Of a stretch of 33,291 nucleotides of DNA, positions 16,179-26,379 are shown piece after piece; position 1 is the first letter of the stretch, and each line of letters starts with the position of its first letter. Where the stretch lies: positions 1-33,291 of the forward strand of contig MHBC01000016.1 in NCBI GenBank assembly GCA_001804735.1, in the 5' to 3' direction. The stretch comes from Legionellales bacterium RIFCSPHIGHO2_12_FULL_37_14. Its GTDB lineage: Bacteria > Pseudomonadota > Gammaproteobacteria > Legionellales > Legionellaceae. The translations under genes and the position numbers were made by a program. The notes beneath the pieces were generated by a model. That model worked only from the letters and a program-made list of their open reading frames with translations. It was not told the DNA's origin and searched no databases.

Positions 16179-18341
16179 CTATTCTCCTTTAAATCTTCTA
16201 ACCGTACGCAGCTCTTGTTTTTTGTGCTCTTTAATCATTGGGATTAATAAAATTAATCCAATTAGGATCAGGAAATAAAATGGCCACCAAATAACCTGGT
16301 TCCATTCCTCACGTTTTTGCGCCCGCAATTTTGGATCTATAGCCAGGTATTTTAAAGTATTCATTGCCATAGCATTTGGTTTAGTAGCAAATACCCATTG
16401 CTGTCTTAAAGTAAGGGTTTTCGTGTAAAGACCCCATACCCAAGGTGCGTCATGATGTAGAATATCAAGCATTTTAGCAATTATTGCTCTTCTTGCTTCT
16501 GTGTTATCTTTATTTTTCATTGCATCAAATAGCTTATCGTACTCAGCATTGTGGTAATTAGCCGCATTTTCACCTCCTGTTTCTACCTGTCCATTAGGCC
16601 CATACAGCAAAAACAAAAAGTTCTCAGGATCTGGGTAGTCAGCTTTCCAGCCCCAACTAAAGATTTGGGAGTTGCCGGTCCGCATTTTTTCTTGAAAGCG
16701 ATTATAGTGAGTTGCTCTTATATTTAATGAAATACCAATTTGCGCAAATTTTTTACGCATCCATTCTAGTTCGGCCTTTTCATCAGGACCACTAGTTGCG
16801 GTAACATCATAGTTTAAGAGTAAAGGTTTATTAGTAGCAGGATCAATACCATTTACATAACCTGCCTGGTTTAACCATTTTTTCGCTAGCTTTATTGATT
16901 TACGTCGCAATTTATCAGCTTTTTTTTCATACAACAAATCATTATATCCCATATATCTATCTTCATGGCCAAATATACCAAGCGGGATAGGACCTTGTGC
17001 AACTTTACCTCTACCGTTATAAAAAAGCGCAATGCGTTCTTCTATATTAATCGCAAGCGAAATAGCAAGGCGTAATAAGCGCGCTCTTTCAGAGTCCCCA
17101 CCAACAGTTGAGTCAAGCATATTAAAGCCATAATAAAAAATAGAAGGATCAATGGTTTGGAAAAGGGTAATTTTTTTCTCCTTCAGCTCTTCTGTCAGTT
17201 CTTCTTTGCCATTACTGTTTATATGAATAGCTTGATCAAAACTATCAGCTGAAATACCTGACACATCATAGTAACCTTGTAAAAATTTATTCCACCTTGG
17301 AATTGCTTCCTTTTCAAGAGTGTAGACCGCCTTATCAATCATAGGGAGCTTTTTACCAGCATTTTGCATATAGCCTAAGCGTTTATCTTCTTCGCTCCCA
17401 TCTGCCGGAAATAACTCTAAGCGAAAATTAGGGTTTCTCTCAAGGACCATACGGCTATTAGGATTATTCTCCTTGAGCAAAAATGGTCCGGTTCCCACAG
17501 GATTCCAGTCAAACCCAATATTACGCTCCTTCATTGAAGGCAGGGCATAAAACCTATCTACTTCCCAGGGAGTGGGGACAAAAAAATGCATCGCTAACCA
17601 ATATAAAAAAGGTTTATATTGCTTATAAATCCTTATCTCAAAAGTTAAATCATCAAGTTTTTTTACCCCCTTAAGATCATACTTTCTAAGATCAATCCAC
17701 GAGTTTGAACTTAACTTGGCAAGCTCTTGATTAAGCTCCTTAAAACCAACTATATAGCTTTCCATTAAAGCGTATATTGGAGAGTTAATATGCGGATCTG
17801 CTAGGCGTTTAATTTGATAGATAAAATCGTCCGCAGTCAGAGCTCTGGTACCTTGATGTTTAAAATCAGCTATTGTTTGCAAACCAAAAGGCAAAACTCC
17901 ATCAACTAAGCTTAAAGATGAATAGCAATAGCCACTAGGAGTATCACACTTTGCAAAAGCAGGATGGGGTTGAAACAAAATATTAGGTTTTATTTGTATG
18001 TGATAAACAGAATAAGCTACTTTTTCATCACCTTTAGTTATCTCTTGGCCATCTTTTGCTAAAAAAGTTACCTCAGGCATTTTTGCGGCGATTAAAGGAA
18101 CTAAAGTATATGGACGCTTATAATAATGATATTCCAGCAAGGGCTCAGTAATTTGGCCAATAAATAAAGATTCATTTACATTATAGGATTTGGCAGGATC
18201 AAGTGTTTTAGGTGCTTCTGGAAAAAAGCTGTAATAGATACTTTGGGTATTGTCATCTTTATATGGGTTATTCAGTACTAATGCAAAAGCAAAAGCTGGT
18301 AAGGTAAAAATAAGTACTAAGATAGCCTTTTTAAAGATCAC
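16179..18341 (-). CDS. Extracellular solute-binding protein family 5 (OppA-like), with C-terminal membrane anchor
   Basis: Peptide-type binding protein. The N-terminal signal (FKKAILVLIFTLPAFAFA) is followed by the family 5 fold: EAPKTLDPAKSYNVNESLF, GTGPFLLKENNP, the RLAISLAINIEERIALF block and SWGWKADYPDPENFLFLLYG. At about 720 residues it is much longer than OppA (about 540). It ends in a hydrophobic segment (WWPFYFLILIGLILLIPMI) and a basic tail, so it is probably fixed in the inner membrane at its C-terminus, unlike soluble OppA. The GTG start at 18341 is chosen because AGGA lies 6 bases upstream; the frame extends to a TTG at 18371. Ligand unknown: peptides or a similar oligomer. Confidence 0.9.
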   Translation of the reverse strand: MIFKKAILVLIFTLPAFAFALVLNNPYKDDNTQSIYYSFFPEAPKTLDPAKSYNVNESLFIGQITEPLLEYHYYKRPYTLVPLIAAKMPEVTFLAKDGQEITKGDEKVAYSVYHIQIKPNILFQPHPAFAKCDTPSGYCYSSLSLVDGVLPFGLQTIADFKHQGTRALTADDFIYQIKRLADPHINSPIYALMESYIVGFKELNQELAKLSSNSWIDLRKYDLKGVKKLDDLTFEIRIYKQYKPFLYWLAMHFFVPTPWEVDRFYALPSMKERNIGFDWNPVGTGPFLLKENNPNSRMVLERNPNFRLELFPADGSEEDKRLGYMQNAGKKLPMIDKAVYTLEKEAIPRWNKFLQGYYDVSGISADSFDQAIHINSNGKEELTEELKEKKITLFQTIDPSIFYYGFNMLDSTVGGDSERARLLRLAISLAINIEERIALFYNGRGKVAQGPIPLGIFGHEDRYMGYNDLLYEKKADKLRRKSIKLAKKWLNQAGYVNGIDPATNKPLLLNYDVTATSGPDEKAELEWMRKKFAQIGISLNIRATHYNRFQEKMRTGNSQIFSWGWKADYPDPENFLFLLYGPNGQVETGGENAANYHNAEYDKLFDAMKNKDNTEARRAIIAKMLDILHHDAPWVWGLYTKTLTLRQQWVFATKPNAMAMNTLKYLAIDPKLRAQKREEWNQVIWWPFYFLILIGLILLIPMIKEHKKQELRTVRRFKGE

Positions 18342-18345
18342 GAAT

Positions 18346-18352
18346 GTTCCTG
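18346..18352 (-). promoter_or_regulatory. Ribosome binding site deciding the OppA-like start
   Basis: CAGGAAC on the minus strand directly follows the TAG stop of the beta-propeller gene and leaves 6 bases from AGGA to the GTG at 18341. It favours the GTG over the upstream TTG at 18371, which has no such site. Confidence 0.6.
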
Positions 18353-19156
18353 CTATTTTACCAAAACACAATAAACCATACTTCCATCTGGAGGAGTAAC
18401 AAGTTTCCAGGTCTTACCAGTATCTTTTGAAATTGCCACATTTCCCTTTTCCGTGCCAACATATAACGTTTTACCTGACACAAAGACGCTTAAAACTGGA
18501 GTATTATCAGGAGATGTTGTTGCTTGCCAGGTTTTACCATGATCCTTGGATATTTTTACCATACCAGCATCAATTGCAGCATAAATAGTGTTGCCTTGCA
18601 CCACTATACTATTTACCGGGCTATCGCTAAGAGGCTGAGTAGTTGGTATCCAAGTGTCACCATTATTGGATGATACTTCAATATTGCCATCTTCAGTACC
18701 AGCATATATTTTGTTGTTAGCTACAAAAACTATATTAACATCACTACCATCCGGCAAAGTTTTAGTACCATGCCATTTTTTACCCCCATCCTTTGAAACC
18801 ACAACTTTGCCCACATCAGTTGCTGCATATAATGTATTTCCGCTGACAAAAACGCTATTTACCGCGCTCCAATTAGGATTAGTAGTAGCTTTCCAGGTTT
18901 TACCATTATCAGTTGAGTATTTAACGGTTCCATTGCCCCCTGCAACATACAATTTATTACCAGTTAAAAAAACGTTATTAACCGAATAACCATCAGAAGG
19001 AGAGGTTTTTTGCCAACTAACCCCTTTATCTTTTGAAATAGCAAGATTACCATTTGAGGTTGCAGCATAAATAGTAAAGTGATCTGCTGCCTTTGCATTT
19101 ATAGAGGTTAATAGCAAAATGTAGAGCATTAGTTTTTTACTAAAAGGTATAACCAT
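18353..19156 (-). CDS. Secreted beta-propeller protein with six Asp-box (BNR) repeats
   Basis: 267 residues with a signal peptide (LMLYILLLTSINAKA). Six similar units of about 41 residues follow, each ending in an Asp-box: SKDKGVSW, STDNGKTW, SKDGGKKW, SSNNGDTW, SKDHGKTW, SKDTGKTW. This predicts a compact, probably six-bladed, propeller. Asp-box propellers occur in sialidases and photosystem assembly factors, but the sialidase active-site arginines are not obvious, so a binding role is more likely. A strong ribosome site (AAAGGAG) precedes the ATG. It heads the transporter-like cluster and lies 11 bases from the OppA-like start, so the two are likely co-transcribed. Exact function unknown. 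Confidence 0.85.
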   Translation of the reverse strand: MVIPFSKKLMLYILLLTSINAKAADHFTIYAATSNGNLAISKDKGVSWQKTSPSDGYSVNNVFLTGNKLYVAGGNGTVKYSTDNGKTWKATTNPNWSAVNSVFVSGNTLYAATDVGKVVVSKDGGKKWHGTKTLPDGSDVNIVFVANNKIYAGTEDGNIEVSSNNGDTWIPTTQPLSDSPVNSIVVQGNTIYAAIDAGMVKISKDHGKTWQATTSPDNTPVLSVFVSGKTLYVGTEKGNVAISKDTGKTWKLVTPPDGSMVYCVLVK

Positions 19157-19238
19157 GTTAACTCCTTTTTGGTGGTGTGCTTAGAAACCCAATATTATTG
19201 TACCGCGGCAAAATTTTTTAGGTATAATTTCGTTTTAA

Positions 19239-21263
<2,025 letters not shown>

Positions 21264-21335
21264 AGGAGATTGCTCCATTGGCCTTCACCCATAGGCGTCA
21301 AATTAAGAGAAAGTACCCGTCTTTGCGAATTATAT

Positions 21336-21365
21336 GTATATTTTTATATCAAACTCAGGTATAAT
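21336..21365 (+). promoter_or_regulatory. Promoter of the first paralogous membrane protein
   Basis: GTATATTTTT at 21336-21345 and TATAAT at 21360-21365 (start-to-start 24 bases). The same arrangement, with many identical bases in between, stands before the second paralog at 22766-22795. The -35 hexamer is not canonical (TATATT), so the box may need an activator. Confidence 0.55.
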
Positions 21366-21413
21366 AATCACAAGAGTTATTTATTTGATCGTTGTGATCG
21401 CTTGGAGTTATAT

Positions 21414-22712
21414 ATGCCAGCTAAAATGAAAGTTTTTGCTACTGATTTTCAGACATTTTCAGAAGCCCTTCCTTTATCACAGGAGCTTTTTAACTATCCT
21501 AAAAAGACTGTGCAAGCTGACATAGATGTGATCAACAAAGATTTAGGAAGAAGTTGTTTTATCAATACCAATGGTAAAGCCTATGCTGATTTAGATGTCA
21601 CATGGAATACCCAAAGCGCAAACAATAATTATATGCAAGGCAATATTGATGGTTTAATTTTTAGGCTTATTAATGTATTATTTTTCACAACAAGTAAGGA
21701 AAAAAATACAATCCCAAGAGTGTTCTTAGATCAAGAAGGAAAACAAATATTTAGCCTTGAAGATGGTGCACCAAACTTTTGTTTAACTAATACTAAATCT
21801 TTTAATTTTGCATATTATGATGTAGATCCAAACGATTCGAGTAAAACAATACCATGTGCACTTTATATTTCATACTCACCTATCCATCCACATTTTTGGA
21901 GCATGGGACTTATCCGTAATACTGTTGGCGCACCTCAAGATCGTGAAGTTAATTTTATATGTAACCCTGAAGTTGTTGGTTGTAATGCAACAGATAAAGA
22001 TTTAGCTAACACTGAAAATGCGGTAGTTTCTTTACTAGCTAAAATTAACACCCCTAAAATAGTTAACCTCCTCCAAGATATTCTCAACCCTGACGGCACA
22101 TTAAACATTGCTAAATTAGAAGTATTAAATAGCTTAACTCACCCTAATATGAGTGCTAAAGTGCAAGAAAATATTGATGAGTTTGTGCAAAAAGATCAAG
22201 AAATTTCTCCATATGGTAAACACATAAGTGAAAGAATTATCCTTAAGAAACAGCAAGACCTAGAAAACAAACAAAGGAGAAACTTAAATTTAATGCTAGC
22301 AGGAGTTATAATAGCCTCTATTGTGTTTGCATTATCACTATTTTTTACTGGCGGCCTCACTGCTCTAGTACCTGCTGTAGCAACTTTAGCTTCGCTATTT
22401 GGCCCTGCTATTTATTTTGCTGCTGTCACTTACACAGCTCTACTTGCAGGAACCGCAATTTCTCTTTTAGGCGCTATTGGTTATGGCATTAGCAAATTAA
22501 TCAATTATTGCAGAAAAGCAAAACCAAATACTGAGCCTAATTCTCCTCCTCCTGAAGAAATGCAGACTAGTTGCGCTTCTTTTTCAAAGTTAAATAAGGA
22601 AAAAGCTGAAGCCCCGCCTCCAGCACCACAAAACGCGGTTGATTTATTGCAACCACATGCTCCTGAAGACGATATAGTGAGCCCTAAAAACTATACCCAA
22701 AAAATCACTTAA
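21414..22712 (+). CDS. Unknown membrane protein, tandem paralog 1 (candidate secreted effector)
   Basis: I do not recognise this 432-residue protein. The ATG at 21414 (MPAKMKVFATD) is preferred over upstream in-frame starts: GGAG lies 8 bases away and the N-terminus matches the paralog. A soluble N-terminal domain of about 250 residues contains NTQSANNNYMQGNIDG and PHFWSMGLIRNTVGAP. It is followed by a charged stretch, a hydrophobic hairpin (about 70 residues, including FALSLFFTGGLTALVPAVA), and a polar proline-rich tail with VDLLQPHAPED. There is no signal peptide. This layout of a soluble head, membrane hairpin and short tail without a Sec signal resembles secreted bacterial proteins that insert into host membranes; that is inference. 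Confidence 0.8.
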   Translation: MPAKMKVFATDFQTFSEALPLSQELFNYPKKTVQADIDVINKDLGRSCFINTNGKAYADLDVTWNTQSANNNYMQGNIDGLIFRLINVLFFTTSKEKNTIPRVFLDQEGKQIFSLEDGAPNFCLTNTKSFNFAYYDVDPNDSSKTIPCALYISYSPIHPHFWSMGLIRNTVGAPQDREVNFICNPEVVGCNATDKDLANTENAVVSLLAKINTPKIVNLLQDILNPDGTLNIAKLEVLNSLTHPNMSAKVQENIDEFVQKDQEISPYGKHISERIILKKQQDLENKQRRNLNLMLAGVIIASIVFALSLFFTGGLTALVPAVATLASLFGPAIYFAAVTYTALLAGTAISLLGAIGYGISKLINYCRKAKPNTEPNSPPPEEMQTSCASFSKLNKEKAEAPPPAPQNAVDLLQPHAPEDDIVSPKNYTQKIT

Positions 22713-22765
22713 TTTAAGTTTCCTGAGTAACACGTAGAGATAACTCTCCGAGTAGGGGTTTTAAC

Positions 22766-22795
22766 GTATATTTTTTCTTCAAATTAATATATAAT
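22766..22795 (+). promoter_or_regulatory. Promoter of the second paralogous membrane protein
   Basis: GTATATTTTT at 22766-22775 and TATAAT at 22790-22795, identical spacing to the element at 21336-21365, with TCAAA shared in between. The surrounding intergenic DNA of the two copies is not similar. Confidence 0.55.
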
Positions 22796-22844
22796 ATACC
22801 ATATAGTGTAGTTTATTAAGCAATATGCTTATTTGAGGTCACAT

Positions 22845-24236
22845 ATGCCAACTAAAATGAAAGTTATTAATACAGATTCTAAAACATTTTTTGATTCTTT
22901 TGGTTTATCATTTGGCAAAATGTCTCGGCAGGATGAATTGATACTTATCAACAAGGATTTAGTTAGAAATAGGTTTATAAATACAAATGGGAAGAATTTC
23001 TCTGATTTAACAACAATGTGGAATACCCAAAGTGAAAATAACGATTATAATCAAGGAAATATTGACGGTTCAGCTTTTCATATAATAAATACGAAATTTT
23101 TTGTTGAAAATATGAGTAACAATACAACCCCAAAGCTGTTTCTAGATCAAAATGGGGAGCCTTTATTAAGCGTTGAGTTTGGTAGCCCAAACTTCTGTGG
23201 ATCTGAAACTAAATTTCTTAGTTTTGCATATTACGATGTAGATCCAAAAGATCCTAGTAAAACAATACCATGTGCACTTTATATTGCATACTCGCCTCTT
23301 AATCCACATTTTTGGAGCATGGGACTTATCCGTAATACCGTTGGCGCACCTAAAGATCGTGAAGTTAGTTTTATCTGTAACCCTGAAGTTGTTGGGGGTA
23401 GTGAAGAAGACAAAGACTTAGTTGACACAGAAAAAGCGGTAACTTCTTTATTATCCAAGGTTAATACTCCTAAAATCAGTAACTATATGCAAGGGATCCT
23501 CAACCAAGATGGCACATTAAATGTTGATAAATTAGCAGCATTAAATACCTTAGTTACTCCTTCTATGAGTGCAGAAGCACAACAACGACTTGAGGATTCT
23601 AAAGTAATTGAAAATGCCGAGCTTGAAGCAAAACAGCAAAGACTTACAAGATTAGAAGAGCTGCAAAAGCTAAAAGAGATGCAAAAACAAGAAGAGCTGC
23701 AAAAGCAAAAGGATCTGCAAATTCAAGAAAAAAAACAGCAACACCAAGCGCAAGAAAGCAAGGAAATAAGAAACTCTAGTTTAATGATAGCAGGAGTTAT
23801 AATAGCCTCTGTGGCTTTTGCTTTATCATTATTTTTTACAGGCGGCCTTACTGCACTAGTACCTGCTGTAGCTGCGTTAGCTGCAACATTTGGACCAATT
23901 GTTTATGCCGCAGCTGTAGCGGTAACAACTGTTGTTGCTGCAGCTGCAATTTCTCTTGTAGGAGCTATTGGTTATGGTATTCGCCAACTAATCAACTATT
24001 TCAGTAAAGAAAAAACTGCTGCCAAACATTCCACCACACAAAAAACTGATCCTACTTCTCCTTCTGCTTCGCAATCTGAAGAAATGCAAGATAGTAGCGT
24101 TACCCTTTCAAAGTTAAGCCATGGAAGAGCAGAAGCTCCACCTGCAGAGCCCCAAAATTCTGTTGATTTATTGCAACCTAATGCCCCAGAAGAAAAGGCA
24201 CCAAAACCTGCAGCACCTTCTATTGAAAAAGAGTAG
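22845..24236 (+). CDS. Unknown membrane protein, tandem paralog 2 (candidate secreted effector)
   Basis: 463-residue paralog of the preceding gene, same order: soluble N-terminal domain (MPTKMKVINTD, NTQSENNDYNQGNIDG, PHFWSMGLIRNTVGAP), hydrophobic hairpin with FALSLFFTGGLTALVPAVA, and a polar tail with VDLLQPNAPEE. It differs by a longer glutamine/lysine/glutamate-rich coiled coil just before the membrane part (repeats of LQKLKEMQKQEELQKQ) and a longer acidic, proline-rich tail. The ATG at 22845 is chosen because GAGG lies 6 bases upstream; an in-frame TTG at 22833 sits within that site. It ends 11 bases from the convergent lptG stop. No signal peptide; function unknown. Confidence 0.8.
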   Translation: MPTKMKVINTDSKTFFDSFGLSFGKMSRQDELILINKDLVRNRFINTNGKNFSDLTTMWNTQSENNDYNQGNIDGSAFHIINTKFFVENMSNNTTPKLFLDQNGEPLLSVEFGSPNFCGSETKFLSFAYYDVDPKDPSKTIPCALYIAYSPLNPHFWSMGLIRNTVGAPKDREVSFICNPEVVGGSEEDKDLVDTEKAVTSLLSKVNTPKISNYMQGILNQDGTLNVDKLAALNTLVTPSMSAEAQQRLEDSKVIENAELEAKQQRLTRLEELQKLKEMQKQEELQKQKDLQIQEKKQQHQAQESKEIRNSSLMIAGVIIASVAFALSLFFTGGLTALVPAVAALAATFGPIVYAAAVAVTTVVAAAAISLVGAIGYGIRQLINYFSKEKTAAKHSTTQKTDPTSPSASQSEEMQDSSVTLSKLSHGRAEAPPAEPQNSVDLLQPNAPEEKAPKPAAPSIEKE

Positions 24237-24247
24237 TATTCTTTACT

Positions 24248-25312
24248 TTACCTAACCTTAGTGAGTAGCACTGCTCCTATTAGCATAAATAATATAGTTG
24301 GCAAGGTTGCCGCTATTACTTGTGGTAGTTGCAAAACTTGGCTCATGGGGCCTATGAAGTGATCAAATGTATAAAACACAAAGCCTGAGCTTCCTCCTAA
24401 TAACATCCTTGAACCCATAGTTGAAGAACGTAATGGGCCAAAGATAAATGGTATACCTAACATCATCATTACAAGTGTAGAAAATGGTTGTACTATGCGC
24501 TGCCAAAAGATTAACGTCTCATTATCAACATTTTGGTGAAGCGCTTTATGAGCATTAATATACTCTTGTAATTCTTTGAATGTCATCTCAGGCGGCTCTG
24601 TTGTAGAGAAATATGCCTTAGAGGGAATTGTAATACCTTCGAGCTGCATTTTTGCAATCTCTGTAATTTGAGTGTTGTCAGGGTAAAACTTCGTTTCCGC
24701 AACATCAAAGGCTTGCCAATTGTTGTCTATGAACTCTAAGCGCTTTATTTTACGCGTGTAAGCTAAATTGTGATCACTATCAAAGTGAAACTGCAAAACA
24801 TCGAGCATTTTTTTATCAGATAATCCCGTACCAATAAATAAATAATCATTATTTTCTCTAACCCAAACTCCATATTGCGTCCTAACTGTTTGCCCACCTG
24901 AAGTTGCAAGAACCTTAGTATCTAAGGCTAGTTTATTAAATTTAGGAATAAGGCTCTCACCTACGAAAGTTACCCCAAGCATTAACACAAAAGCAATTTT
25001 AAGAACTATGGAGGCAATTTTAGCAACTGAAACCCCAGCAGCACGCATAACCACAAGCTCGCTATTATTTGCCATAACGCCAAGGCCAAAAAGCACACCT
25101 AATAAACTAGCAACAGGAAAAAATGTATACACGTTGTAAGGCAACTCACAAGCTACAACCAACGTTGCGCTGTAAAAGTCATAGCTCCCCTTACCAATAT
25201 CAGGCAGCTGTCTAACAAATAAGATAAAGATCTGTAACCCAGTAAGAGCAAGAGTAACTATGCCTATTCCTGCAAGAATATGTCCCATGATGTAACGTTT
25301 TAAGAGTTTCAT
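24248..25312 (-). CDS. lptG: LPS export permease LptG
   Basis: Inner-membrane subunit of the LptB2FG extractor that moves lipopolysaccharide toward LptC/A. The 354 residues have an N-terminal start MKLLKRYIMGHI, six membrane helices (three at each end) and a central periplasmic beta-jellyroll region. The NSELVVMRAAGVSVAKIA coupling-helix element that contacts LptB is visible. The start overlaps the lptF stop by 4 bases (ATGA). Assignment as LptG rather than LptF rests on order and on the C-terminal helix pattern. Confidence 0.93.
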   Translation of the reverse strand: MKLLKRYIMGHILAGIGIVTLALTGLQIFILFVRQLPDIGKGSYDFYSATLVVACELPYNVYTFFPVASLLGVLFGLGVMANNSELVVMRAAGVSVAKIASIVLKIAFVLMLGVTFVGESLIPKFNKLALDTKVLATSGGQTVRTQYGVWVRENNDYLFIGTGLSDKKMLDVLQFHFDSDHNLAYTRKIKRLEFIDNNWQAFDVAETKFYPDNTQITEIAKMQLEGITIPSKAYFSTTEPPEMTFKELQEYINAHKALHQNVDNETLIFWQRIVQPFSTLVMMMLGIPFIFGPLRSSTMGSRMLLGGSSGFVFYTFDHFIGPMSQVLQLPQVIAATLPTILFMLIGAVLLTKVR

Positions 25313-26379
25313 CCGAATTTCCTCGCGTTACGCCACCAAAGAAAATAAGCTAGGACAAAAAACCCAAAATGTAACCACCAAACACCCAACCACACCGGAA
25401 CTTTTCCTATAACTACCCAGTTACGCGCCACAAACATAAAATTTGCATAAATAACGTAAATTAAAATTGCGGGAAGTAAATTAGCATATTTACCGCCGCG
25501 CGGCTTAACTCTACTTAAAGATACTGCTAGAAAAGCTAAAATTAATACCATAACAGGAACAGATATTCTCCACTGTAATTCCGCAGCTTTATTTTTATCC
25601 TGATTTAAAAATGGTAAAAGAGACGCTGTTGACGCTGTTCTTATATCAGTCTCTGCATTACTAGTTGGATGTGGTAACCTAACATTGGCTTTATTAAAAT
25701 CAACTAGCTGATAATTGGCTTTACCAGGCTCACCTATATAAGCTTTGCCTTTTAGCAATACTAATTCATCTTCTTTAGTAGCCTGATTTTCTTGTCCTTT
25801 GGCTTCATTAGCCCAGATTATTTGCCATTTTTCATCTTTAAGGAGCCTAGCAATAAATACATTTTTGGCAGTTTCGTGACGCTTTGACATGCCTTCAACA
25901 TAAAAAACTAGCTGACCATTTTGCGCTGTCTTAAATTGTAAAGGGGCCAAAGTTTGGATTAAGATTTTAACCCCAGTTGATTTTAAAATTCGTAATCTTT
26001 CATATGAAATCCAAGGAGCAACCCAAAATACTAAAACCCCAACAAATATTGCAACCACTGCCGCAAGTAACATCGTATGGCGCAATAAACGCTGTGGGCT
26101 ATAACTTCCAACAAACAGCGCCGTCATTTCACTTTCAGCATAAAGCCGCCCATAACTTAGTATTATGGCAAGATAAAATCCTAAAGGTAGCAGCAAGGCT
26201 ACTAAGTTAGGCATCTCCAGCAACATTAACTTTAAAATAAACATTCCAGGAATGCGCCCTTTAGCAGCTGCATTTAAGTACTGAATACATTGGTTACTCA
26301 TAAAGATAAGCAACAACACAACAGTCAAAGCAACAAGTGCAGTAAAAATTTCTTTAGATATATAACGAAAAATAATCAT
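25309..26379 (-). CDS. lptF: LPS export permease LptF
   Basis: Partner of LptG in the LPS exporter. The 356 residues show the first helix block [21 protein letters not shown], the coupling helix ESEMTALFVGSYSPQRLL, a periplasmic middle domain and three C-terminal helices. The start overlaps the nuclease stop by 4 bases. It is the first gene of the lptF-lptG pair and appears to be read from the tol-operon transcript. Confidence 0.93.
   Translation of the reverse strand: MIIFRYISKEIFTALVALTVVLLLIFMSNQCIQYLNAAAKGRIPGMFILKLMLLEMPNLVALLLPLGFYLAIILSYGRLYAESEMTALFVGSYSPQRLLRHTMLLAAVVAIFVGVLVFWVAPWISYERLRILKSTGVKILIQTLAPLQFKTAQNGQLVFYVEGMSKRHETAKNVFIARLLKDEKWQIIWANEAKGQENQATKEDELVLLKGKAYIGEPGKANYQLVDFNKANVRLPHPTSNAETDIRTASTASLLPFLNQDKNKAAELQWRISVPVMVLILAFLAVSLSRVKPRGGKYANLLPAILIYVIYANFMFVARNWVVIGKVPVWLGVWWLHFGFFVLAYFLWWRNARKFG

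Noticed and set aside
18353-19156. Sialidase identity for the Asp-box protein
   Set aside because: Asp-boxes are present, but the catalytic arginine triad and FRIP-type motif are not visible; called only as a propeller.
22713-22765. A terminator between the two paralogs
   Set aside because: Only a 4-5 bp imperfect stem (AGAGATAACTCTC) is seen, and no clear T-run follows at the right distance.
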